A DNA stretch of 5,740 bases from Sandaracinus sp. (GTDB taxonomy: Bacteria; Myxococcota_A; Polyangia; Polyangiales; Houyiibacteriaceae), in assembly GCA_020633125.1 (NCBI GenBank), contig JACKEH010000089.1, positions 1 to 5,740 on the forward strand, written 5' to 3'. The notes beneath the pieces were generated by a model. That model had not been told where the DNA came from. It searched no databases and worked only from the letters and a program-made list of their open reading frames with translations. Positions within the stretch are counted from its first letter, which is position 1. Every line of letters starts with the position of its first letter. Of this stretch, positions 1 through 5,331 are shown in pieces. A program made the position numbers and the translations under genes.

Positions 1-113
1 AGGTTGGTGAGCAGGACGAGCTGGCTGTTGCCCTCGATCACGTACTCGGTGCCGCCACAGGACGCGGCGAGCGAGAGGCTGGCGACCGCGAGAAGAAGGA
101 AGAGCCGACGCAT
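1..113 (-). CDS. Putative lipoprotein, N-terminal fragment (3' end outside window)
   Basis: The frame starts at an ATG read leftwards from 113 and stays open to the window edge, giving 37 complete codons. The protein begins MRRLFLLLAVASLSLAASC: two arginines, a hydrophobic core of about 15 residues, then a lipobox-like LAAS-Cys with the cysteine at residue 19. This is a classical type II signal peptide, so the product should be exported, lipidated on Cys19 and membrane-anchored. Ala at -3 is less usual than Leu but tolerated. The mature part starts GGTEYVIEGNSQ and is too short to assign to a family. No clear Shine-Dalgarno stands before the ATG. The gene diverges from the lipoprotein gene at 302, with 188 bp between the starts. 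Its function is unknown. The signal peptide is read directly, and its pattern makes a chance frame unlikely. Confidence 0.72.
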   Translation of the reverse strand, partial: MRRLFLLLAVASLSLAASCGGTEYVIEGNSQLVLLTN

Positions 114-301
114 GCGCCCGGAAGGTTCGTACGACCCCGCGAGAGGTGCAAGGCCGACTGGCGTTCGGAGGGGGCTCGCACCGGGGAAGGCGCGAAATCC
201 GGCGGCTCCGTGGGGGTGGGTGCGCTTCCCCGAGCAGGTTTCCGCTTGGAATGCGGACGCGTCGCCTTGACGGGATGCCTCGCGTGGGCTGGGGTAGCGC
301 C
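114..301. other. Divergent intergenic spacer between two lipoprotein genes
   Basis: These 188 bp lie between two divergently oriented starts and must hold the promoters of both genes. The only sigma70-like word on the plus strand is TTGACG at 267-272. The hexamer 17 bp downstream (TGGGGT at 290-295) is a poor -10 and would put transcription start almost on the ATG at 302, so no promoter is called. The frame of the rightward gene stays open upstream to 146, but that stretch encodes Arg/Gly-rich sequence with no protein-like pattern. No strong palindrome or operator was found. Confidence 0.5.
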
Positions 302-1336
302 ATGCGAGCGTTGCTCCTCCCCTCGATCTTCCTCTTCGCCTGCAGCACCCCCACGACGCGGACGCTCCCGGACGAGTCGGCCGACGATCTCGGCGCCGTC
401 CAACGTTCCCACCTCGCCGGCTCGCGCGCCGCGGGTCCGGAGCTCGGTGGCACGCGTTGGACCTTCGTCGAGGCGGCTTGCACCGAGGGGGTGCCGCCGC
501 TGATGCAGCAGGGATTCGCGCGTGATCTCGCGGTCGTGACCGACGACACGGGCCTCGTGTTGCTCACCGACGATCGTGTGGGCGAAGGCTGCACCGAGAC
601 CGTGGCGCAGCACGCGACGCCGGGCGCGAACGCGGACGCCGCGTGGTCGATGTCGGAAGAGGCGCGTGTGACGGTCGGCGAGTGCCCGACCCGCGTGGAG
701 GACGATCGCCCGGGCGACGTGCGGCTTCGTGGCGCGCAGCTCGAGGTCTACGTTCAGCGATCGGTCTGGTGCAACGGCCTCGAGCTCAAGACGGTGTACG
801 CGCCGGCGCAGGCCGCGCCGCGTTCCCCGGACCAGCTGATCCGTCACTACGTGCTGCACTTCAACCGCCGTGATCCGGCGGCGATCACGTCCCTCTTCGC
901 CGAGGCCGGCGCGCTCGTGGAGCCTTTCCTTCGTACGCCGGAGAACCAGCCGACGCGCCACGACGGACGCCAGGCGGTGTTCGAGTGGTACCGCGAGACC
1001 CTCGCGAGCACGCCGTGGCTCGCGCTGAAGATCGTGCAGATGCAGGAGGGCGTGACGCCCGGAGCGTGGGTCGTCGACTGGCACTACATGGACCCGCGCC
1101 TCGACGCGCCCTTCGCGGGCCGCAACCGCTTCACGCTCGCGGGCGGCGAGATCTTCGAGACGAGCATCGAGATCACGTCTCCCCGCGTGGAGGTCGAGGG
1201 GCTCGACGCCGTGGAAGGCCAGAGCGCGCCGGCCGCGACGGGCGAGGTGCCCGTTCAGGACGCGCCCGAGGCGACGCCGGCGGCGGCAGAGGCTTCCCCC
1301 GCTGCCGGGGCCGAGGCAGAATCGGCGGCGGAGTGA
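302..1336 (+). CDS. Lipoprotein with NTF2/SnoaL-like domain
   Basis: A 344-residue exported lipoprotein of unknown role. The ATG at 302 is chosen because it opens directly on a short signal peptide, MRALLLPSIFLFACS, with lipobox L-F-A-Cys14. The upstream in-frame ATG at 284 and the frame back to 146 would put charged sequence before it. Residues about 48-168 form a first domain opening GGTRWTFVEAAC, with cysteines at 60, 97, 128 and 157, an even number that could make two disulfides in the periplasm. Residues about 175-292 look like an NTF2/SnoaL alpha+beta cone: a helix around IRHYVLHFNRRDPAAI, then alternating strands including WVVDWHYMD and GRNRFTLAGGEIFETSIEI. Such domains serve either as small-ligand pockets or as binding modules, so no reaction is assigned. 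Residues 300-344 are an Ala/Glu/Pro tail. Only a weak GGGG precedes the start. The gene is probably monocistronic, with a hairpin right after the stop. Confidence 0.85.
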   Translation: MRALLLPSIFLFACSTPTTRTLPDESADDLGAVQRSHLAGSRAAGPELGGTRWTFVEAACTEGVPPLMQQGFARDLAVVTDDTGLVLLTDDRVGEGCTETVAQHATPGANADAAWSMSEEARVTVGECPTRVEDDRPGDVRLRGAQLEVYVQRSVWCNGLELKTVYAPAQAAPRSPDQLIRHYVLHFNRRDPAAITSLFAEAGALVEPFLRTPENQPTRHDGRQAVFEWYRETLASTPWLALKIVQMQEGVTPGAWVVDWHYMDPRLDAPFAGRNRFTLAGGEIFETSIEITSPRVEVEGLDAVEGQSAPAATGEVPVQDAPEATPAAAEASPAAGAEAESAAE

Positions 1337-1362
1337 CCGGACGCGTGCGTTAGCACGCCCGG
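1337..1362 (+). terminator. Hairpin directly after the NTF2-lipoprotein gene
   Basis: Immediately after the TGA, CCGG (1337-1340) pairs with CCGG (1359-1362), and GCGTGC (1343-1348) pairs perfectly with GCACGC (1353-1358) across a GTTA loop. An unpaired AC (1341-1342) forms a bulge. This is a ten-base-pair GC-rich stem. No T-run follows, so it is either a terminator of the U-tract-poor kind common in GC-rich genomes or an mRNA-stabilising 3' structure. Confidence 0.4.
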
Positions 1363-1397
1363 ACCGACCAGAGGGGGGCGGCGACGCCCGACGCGCG

Positions 1398-2804
1398 ATG
1401 AGCGACGAGGACGAGCGACGACGGCCCGCCGCGCGGCCGAAAGGCCGGCGGGACGAGGCGGCGGAGGAGGCGAAGGAGCCTCGGCGAGGCAAGCGCCCGT
1501 CGACCCGCCGTCCGAAGGCGTCGGAGCAGCGCGAGGCGCGTCCCTCGGCACGTCCGAAGGGCAAGCCCGGCAAGGCGAAGCCGGCGCGCGCGCGCAGTGT
1601 CGATCCACGCATCGTCGACGCGCGGACGGCGCCCGAGGCGAAGACGCGCACGACGAAGGCACGCGCGGCGAAGGCCGGAACGCCGGAGGTCGCCGAGACG
1701 AAGGTCGAGAGCGTCGAGCACGTCCCGGCGCCCACACAGGCGCCCGCTCCCGTACAGGCGCCCGCTCCCGTACGAGCGGAAGTCGAGCCAAGGGACGCGC
1801 GGACCGACGCGCACGCCGTGGAGTCGACCGCTGGCGAGCCCAGCGAGGTGACGCGCGCGCGGCGTCGGCAGGACGACGACGAAGAGGGCGTGGTGATCGT
1901 CACCGGCGTGGTCGGCCGCCTCGGGCAGCTGCTCGTGCGCGTGCTGCACCGCGACCGATCGGTGGTCGGAATCGACCGACGCGATTTTCCGAACCGTCCC
2001 AAGGACGTCGTCCACCATCCCGTCGACCTTCGTCGCAAGAAGACCCGCGACGTCTTTCGCGCCCGACGCGTCGACGCGGTCGTGCACCTCGGCGTGATGC
2101 ACGACCCGCGCGCGAGTGACCGCGACCGCCACACCTGGAACGTCGTCGCGTTCCAGAAGCTGCTCGACTACGTCGCCGAGTTCGAGGTTCCGAAGCTCGT
2201 CGTGCTCTCGAGCGCCAACGTCTACGGACCGCAGCCCGAGAACCCGCAGTTCCTCACCGAAGAGGCGCCGCTGCTCGGCTCGCAGAGCTTTCGGAGCATG
2301 CGGGATCTCGTCGAGATGGACATGCTCGCGCAGTCCTTCTTCTGGCGTCACCCGACGACCGAGACGGTGATCCTGCGGCCGGTGCACATCCTCGGTCGCG
2401 TGCGCAACGCACCGAGCAACTACCTCCGCCTCGAGCGACCGGTCTCGATCCTCGGCTTCGACCCGATGATTCAGGTCATTCACGAGCGGGACGTCGTGGA
2501 CGCCATCGTGCGCGCGTTGGAGCCCGGAGTGCGCGGCATCTTCAACGTGCGCGGGCCGGGCGAGCTGCCGCTCAGCCGCATCTTCCGGATGTTGCGCAAG
2601 TCGCCGCTGCCCGTGCCGGCGTTCGCCGCGAAGGCCGCCCTCGATCGCCTCTGGAACCTGCGCCTCACGTCGTTTCCCTCGCCCGAGATCGACTACATCC
2701 GCTTCGTGTGCATGGTCGACGACGCCCGCGCGCGTGAGGTCCTCGGCTTCCGCCCCCGCTACGGCCTCGAGGAGACGGTTCGCGCCGTCTCCTGCGAGCG
2801 GTGA
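1398..2804 (+). CDS. Extended-SDR / NAD-dependent epimerase-like protein with basic N-terminal tail
   Basis: A 468-residue protein in two parts. Residues 1-164 are low complexity: the first 100 hold 31 Lys/Arg against 16 Asp/Glu, RPKG occurs at 13-16 and 52-55, an Ala-Pro repeat spans about 110-125, and QDDDEEG precedes the fold. Residues 165-468 are an extended short-chain dehydrogenase/reductase domain. VVIVTGVVGRLGQ carries the GxxGxxG dinucleotide site (Gly170, 173, 176), and LSSANVYG holds the usual Ser (271-272). FDPMIQVIHERDVVDAI and FNVRGPGELPLS are typical of NAD-dependent epimerase/dehydratase (GalE-like) proteins. The position of the YxxxK pair reads F298-R-S-M-R302, so normal SDR chemistry is doubtful. 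ATG 1398 is the first ATG; the purine-rich GAGGGGGG (1371-1378) is 19 nt away, too far for a normal Shine-Dalgarno. GTG 1890 or 1893 would give a tail-less SDR, but codon use in the tail looks coding. The substrate is unknown. Confidence 0.9.
   Translation: MSDEDERRRPAARPKGRRDEAAEEAKEPRRGKRPSTRRPKASEQREARPSARPKGKPGKAKPARARSVDPRIVDARTAPEAKTRTTKARAAKAGTPEVAETKVESVEHVPAPTQAPAPVQAPAPVRAEVEPRDARTDAHAVESTAGEPSEVTRARRRQDDDEEGVVIVTGVVGRLGQLLVRVLHRDRSVVGIDRRDFPNRPKDVVHHPVDLRRKKTRDVFRARRVDAVVHLGVMHDPRASDRDRHTWNVVAFQKLLDYVAEFEVPKLVVLSSANVYGPQPENPQFLTEEAPLLGSQSFRSMRDLVEMDMLAQSFFWRHPTTETVILRPVHILGRVRNAPSNYLRLERPVSILGFDPMIQVIHERDVVDAIVRALEPGVRGIFNVRGPGELPLSRIFRMLRKSPLPVPAFAAKAALDRLWNLRLTSFPSPEIDYIRFVCMVDDARAREVLGFRPRYGLEETVRAVSCER
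1741..1776 (+). repeat. 18-bp tandem repeat inside the SDR tail (Gln/Ala-Pro-Val)
   Basis: Two adjacent 18-bp copies of CGCCCGCTCCCGTACAGG (1741-1758, 1759-1776) differ only in their last bases, and a degraded copy lies just upstream. In the gene's frame they encode APAPVQ-type units. The repeat is a multiple of three, so copy-number change would lengthen or shorten the proline-rich linker without breaking the frame. Confidence 0.75.
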
Positions 2805-3058
2805 TTCTGGTCGGCTTCGCCGACTTCTGGGGAGTGAGCTCCCCAGCCCCCCTCCCTCCTCGCCGACGCTCTCTGCACTTCGCTTCGCGACGTTCCGTTC
2901 GGTCGGCTTCGGTCCCCCGGAGGCCGAAGTGATGCGTGAACGGAGAGTCGGCTGCGCCGACAGCCGCGCCACATGGTTGGCGGACTGCACCGTCGGGCTC
3001 TTGCGGACACGAAGGTTCGCTTGCTCGGCGCCTCGCGCCTCGCCATCCTCGCGCGCCG
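2805..3058. repeat. Hairpin-rich intergenic region, possible dispersed palindromic element
   Basis: This 254-bp spacer has no convincing gene. It holds several short perfect hairpins: GTCGGC-TTC-GCCGAC (2810-2824), CTGGGGAG-TGAG-CTCCCCAG (2827-2846), TCGC-TTC-GCGA (2880-2890), CTTCGG/CCGAAG around an 11-nt loop (2907-2929) and GTCGGC-TGC-GCCGAC (2947-2961). The first and last are the same 15-mer apart from one loop base, and a further GTCGGCTTCG stands at 2902-2911. Stretches such as 2841-2861 are C-rich and unlike the neighbouring coding sequence. Bounding by near-identical palindromes suggests a REP- or MITE-like repeat about 152 bp long, but one copy cannot prove it. The region should also contain the argJ promoter; no good -35/-10 pair was seen. 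The argJ frame is open back to a GTG at 2936, but that stretch is not ArgJ-like. Confidence 0.4.
2810..2846 (+). terminator. Tandem hairpins downstream of the SDR gene
   Basis: Two perfect stems follow the SDR stop by five bases. The first has 6 bp with a TTC loop (2810-2815/2819-2824), and the second has 8 bp with a TGAG loop (2827-2834/2839-2846). A C-rich stretch follows, not a T-run, so if they end transcription they do so without a classical U-tract. They may equally be part of the larger hairpin cluster in this spacer. Confidence 0.4.
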
Positions 3059-4270
3059 ATGGCGTCCAAGAAGAAGAGCGGGCTGTTCGCGCCGGTCGCG
3101 GGCTTTCGTTTCGCGGGTCTGTCCGCGGGCATCAAGAAGAAGGCGGGTGCGCCCGACCTCGGTTTGATCGTCGCCGACGCGGACGTCCCCGTCGCGGCCG
3201 TCTACACGACGAACCGCGTGAAGGCGGCGCCCGTGCGTCTCGCGGCCAAGCGAACCAAGCGCGGCAAGGCACGCGCCGTCGTCGTCAACGCGGGCAACGC
3301 GAACGCATGCACCGGCGTGGCCGGCATGAAGGCCGCGAAGACGTCGACCGCGGCGGTGGCTTCGGCGCTCGGCGTCGCTCCGGAGTCGGTGATCCCGGCC
3401 TCCACGGGCGTCATCGGGGTGTTGCTGCCGGCCGAGAAGATCGTCGACGCCGCGCCTTCGCTCGCCGCGTCCGCTTCGGCCGAAGGCATCGAGGACTTCG
3501 CCCACGCCATCCTCACGACGGACCGCGGGCCGAAGCTCGCGCGGGTGTCGTTCGAGGTCGGCGGCCAAGAAGCGACGGTGCTCGCGGTCGCCAAGGGCGC
3601 CGGCATGATCCACCCGAACATGGCGACGACGCTCTGTTTCGTCGTCACGGACGCGAAGGTCGGTAGCAAAGAGCTCGCGTCGGCGCTGAGCGAAGCGTCG
3701 GAGCTCACGTTCAACCGCATCAGCGTCGACGGCGACACGAGCACGAACGACGCGATCGTCGCGATGGCTTCGGGTGCGATGGGCGGACGCGCGCTCAAGG
3801 GCAAGGGGCTCACGGCGTTTCGTGAAGCACTTCGCGAAGCGCTCGAAGGCGTCGCGCTTCAAATCGTCGCCGACGGCGAAGGGGCCGAGCACGTCGCGCG
3901 CATCACGGTCGAAGGCGCGCGCAGCGACGGCTCCGCGCTTCGCATCGCCCGCACCATGGCGACCTCGCCCCTCGTGAAGACCGCGATGCACGGCAAGGAC
4001 CCGAACTGGGGCCGTCTGCTCGCGGCGGCCGGTCGAAGCGGCGAGCGTTTCGATCCCGAGCGCGCCGAAGTGGCGCTCGGCGACGTCACGGTCTTCCGCG
4101 ACGGCCTCACGACCATGGACGCCGAGACCGAAGCGAAGGCGGGCGAGGTGATGAAGCGGCCGCGCTACGAGATCACGCTGCGCCTCGCGGAGGGCAAGGG
4201 CCGGGCCTTCTACTGGACCTGCGACCTCGGGCACGCCTACGTGAGCTGCAACGCGGACTACCGGAGCTGA
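3059..4270 (+). CDS. argJ: Glutamate N-acetyltransferase / amino-acid acetyltransferase ArgJ
   Basis: ArgJ moves the acetyl group from N2-acetylornithine to glutamate, releasing ornithine and regenerating N-acetylglutamate in the cytoplasmic cyclic arginine pathway; bifunctional members also use acetyl-CoA. The 403-residue length is normal for the family. N-terminal GFRFAGLSAGIKKKAG is typical. STGVIG (115-120) supplies the oxyanion-hole Thr116-Gly117. KGAGMIHPNMAT (179-190) carries the self-cleavage site Ala189|Thr190, which would split the proenzyme into alpha and beta chains with Thr190 as nucleophile. NRISVDGDTSTND (219-231) and DPNWGR (314-319) are signature motifs, and the chain ends NADYRS. 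Thr191 follows the nucleophile where Met is common. ATG 3059 is chosen because the homologous N-terminus starts there; no Shine-Dalgarno is visible and the frame is open upstream to 2936. Whether it is mono- or bifunctional cannot be told from sequence. It probably forms an operon with the next gene. Confidence 0.96.
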   Translation: MASKKKSGLFAPVAGFRFAGLSAGIKKKAGAPDLGLIVADADVPVAAVYTTNRVKAAPVRLAAKRTKRGKARAVVVNAGNANACTGVAGMKAAKTSTAAVASALGVAPESVIPASTGVIGVLLPAEKIVDAAPSLAASASAEGIEDFAHAILTTDRGPKLARVSFEVGGQEATVLAVAKGAGMIHPNMATTLCFVVTDAKVGSKELASALSEASELTFNRISVDGDTSTNDAIVAMASGAMGGRALKGKGLTAFREALREALEGVALQIVADGEGAEHVARITVEGARSDGSALRIARTMATSPLVKTAMHGKDPNWGRLLAAAGRSGERFDPERAEVALGDVTVFRDGLTTMDAETEAKAGEVMKRPRYEITLRLAEGKGRAFYWTCDLGHAYVSCNADYRS

Positions 4271-4277
4271 GCCCCAC

Positions 4278-5189
4278 GTGAGCCGTCGCGAACGCCTCGA
4301 AGCGCTCTTCGGCACCGGGCCCGTGAGCTCGCTGCTTCCGCACGTCGACGCGCGCATCGCGGCGCTCGGGCTCCACGAGCCGATGCCCGTCGACGACGAA
4401 GACGACGACGAGGATCCGCGCGAGCTGCTCTGGTGGTTGCTGCGCATGGCTGCCCACACGCACGCACGGGAGGCCTTCGTCGCGGAGGAGGACCCGGCGA
4501 CGCTCGCGGCCTTCGACGCCCTCGTCGAGAGCCGGCCGGAAGCCGACGAAGAGCACGCGCAGATGATGATCGACGCGCGCTCCTCGCTCGCGCGTGCGCG
4601 GGCGATTCGTGCGCACACGACGGGCTCCGTGCTCGCGGTCGGCGACGACGACGCGACGGTGCTGGCGCTCGCGCTCCTCGATTCGAGCTCTGTGACGGCT
4701 CGCCTCGCGGCCGCCGACATCGATCCCGCGGTGCTCGCGTTCCTCGTGGCGAGCGCGAAATCGATCGGCGCCACGGTCGACGCGCGGCGTGCGGATGTCT
4801 TCGAAGACGCGCCCGACGCCGAGTGGGAAGGCACGTTCGACGCGGCCATCACCGACCCGGTACGGAGCTTCGACGCGTGCCTCGCGTTCGTGACCTACGC
4901 ACGTCGCGCCGTGCGCTCGGGTGGTTTGGTCTTTCTCGCCGACCATCCGGATTGGAACCTCGAGCTCGACGAGGTGCTCGCGCACGCCGCCGACGAGCTC
5001 GGGCTTCGGCTCGTGCGGACGTTGCCGCTCGTGCACGCATACCCGATCGACGCGACGTGGGTCCCCGATCCGGAGGCGAAAGCCGCAGAGCTCGCGGAGC
5101 GTGGCGTGAACGTCGACCCGTCGTGGCTTCGCGCCCTGGTCGACGACGTCTGCGGCTGCACGAACCTCTACGTGCTGCAGGCGGACTGA
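4278..5189 (+). CDS. SAM-fold protein resembling bis-aminopropyl spermidine synthase (BpsA/DUF43) C-terminal domain
   Basis: A 303-residue cytoplasmic protein starting at GTG 4278, seven bases after the argJ stop. GGAG at 4263-4266, inside the end of argJ, is a reasonable ribosome site 11 nt upstream, supporting this start and translational coupling. Residues about 1-110 are helical and acidic, with a DDEDDDED run at 39-46; I do not recognise this part. Residues about 115-225 are a Rossmann methyltransferase-like fold. SVLAVGDDDATVLALALL has the Gly-Asp-Asp-Asp motif (122-125) characteristic of BpsA, the branched-polyamine aminopropyltransferase of thermophiles. AAADIDP (145-150) gives the acidic end of strand 2. 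FDAAITDPVRSFDACLAF (187-204) is at the place of the DPPY motif but reads DPVR, and RSGGLVFLAD follows. It lacks an obvious winged-helix N-terminus. The activity could be aminopropyl or methyl transfer, or be lost. The fold assignment is fairly sure; the substrate is inference. Confidence 0.72.
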   Translation: MSRRERLEALFGTGPVSSLLPHVDARIAALGLHEPMPVDDEDDDEDPRELLWWLLRMAAHTHAREAFVAEEDPATLAAFDALVESRPEADEEHAQMMIDARSSLARARAIRAHTTGSVLAVGDDDATVLALALLDSSSVTARLAAADIDPAVLAFLVASAKSIGATVDARRADVFEDAPDAEWEGTFDAAITDPVRSFDACLAFVTYARRAVRSGGLVFLADHPDWNLELDEVLAHAADELGLRLVRTLPLVHAYPIDATWVPDPEAKAAELAERGVNVDPSWLRALVDDVCGCTNLYVLQAD

Positions 5190-5331
5190 CCGCACGCCGA
5201 ACGAGCCCGCGGCCCCGCAGCCCGTCCGTGCCGGTGCCGGTGCCGGTGCCGGTGCCCGTGCCCGAAGAGCACCCGTGCGAATCGACGCGACGGCGCGACG
5301 GTTCGACGCCGACTCCCGATGGATCGCGGGC
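5190..5331. other. Convergent intergenic spacer
   Basis: These 142 bp separate the stop codons of two genes that read towards each other. The spacer contains the hexanucleotide repeat at 5228-5263 and a perfect 8-bp tandem duplication CGCGACGG at 5286-5301. No strong stem with a T-run on either strand was found, so any shared terminator is not obvious. No gene is seen here. Confidence 0.5.
5228..5263. repeat. Hexanucleotide tandem repeat (GTGCCG)4(GTGCCC)2
   Basis: Four perfect GTGCCG units are followed by two GTGCCC units, 36 bp in all, starting 39 bases after the stop of the BpsA-like gene. It lies between convergent genes and therefore in the 3' untranslated part of either transcript. Read as protein it would give Val-Pro or His-Arg dipeptide runs, but neither frame belongs to a supported gene. 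It is a simple repeat liable to slippage, with no evident function. Confidence 0.9.

Noticed and set aside
267..295. TTGACG with TGGGGT 17 bp downstream as a sigma70 promoter for the gene at 302
   Set aside because: The -10 is a poor match and would place the start site on the ATG; chance in GC-rich DNA is likely.
38..2134. A 698-codon open frame on the minus strand, and another at 1350-2990
   Set aside because: Arg/Ser/Ala-rich shadow of the lipoprotein and SDR genes, caused by high GC; no domain motif, and it conflicts with well-supported genes.
2936..3058. N-terminal extension of ArgJ from GTG 2936
   Set aside because: The added residues do not resemble ArgJ and overlap the hairpin-rich spacer; family proteins begin near MASKKK-GFRFAG.
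2759..4852. A 697-codon minus-strand open frame opposite argJ and the BpsA-like gene
   Set aside because: Low-complexity Ser/Ala then Arg-rich sequence; antisense to a clear argJ, so a composition artefact.
4173..5195. A 340-codon minus-strand frame opposite the BpsA-like gene
   Set aside because: Arg/His/Val-rich translation without motifs; the plus-strand frame has a recognisable fold and a coupled start.
5315..5330. CCCGAT/CGGG imperfect stem as a terminator for the YbaK gene
   Set aside because: Short, bulged stem with no T-run; too weak to call.
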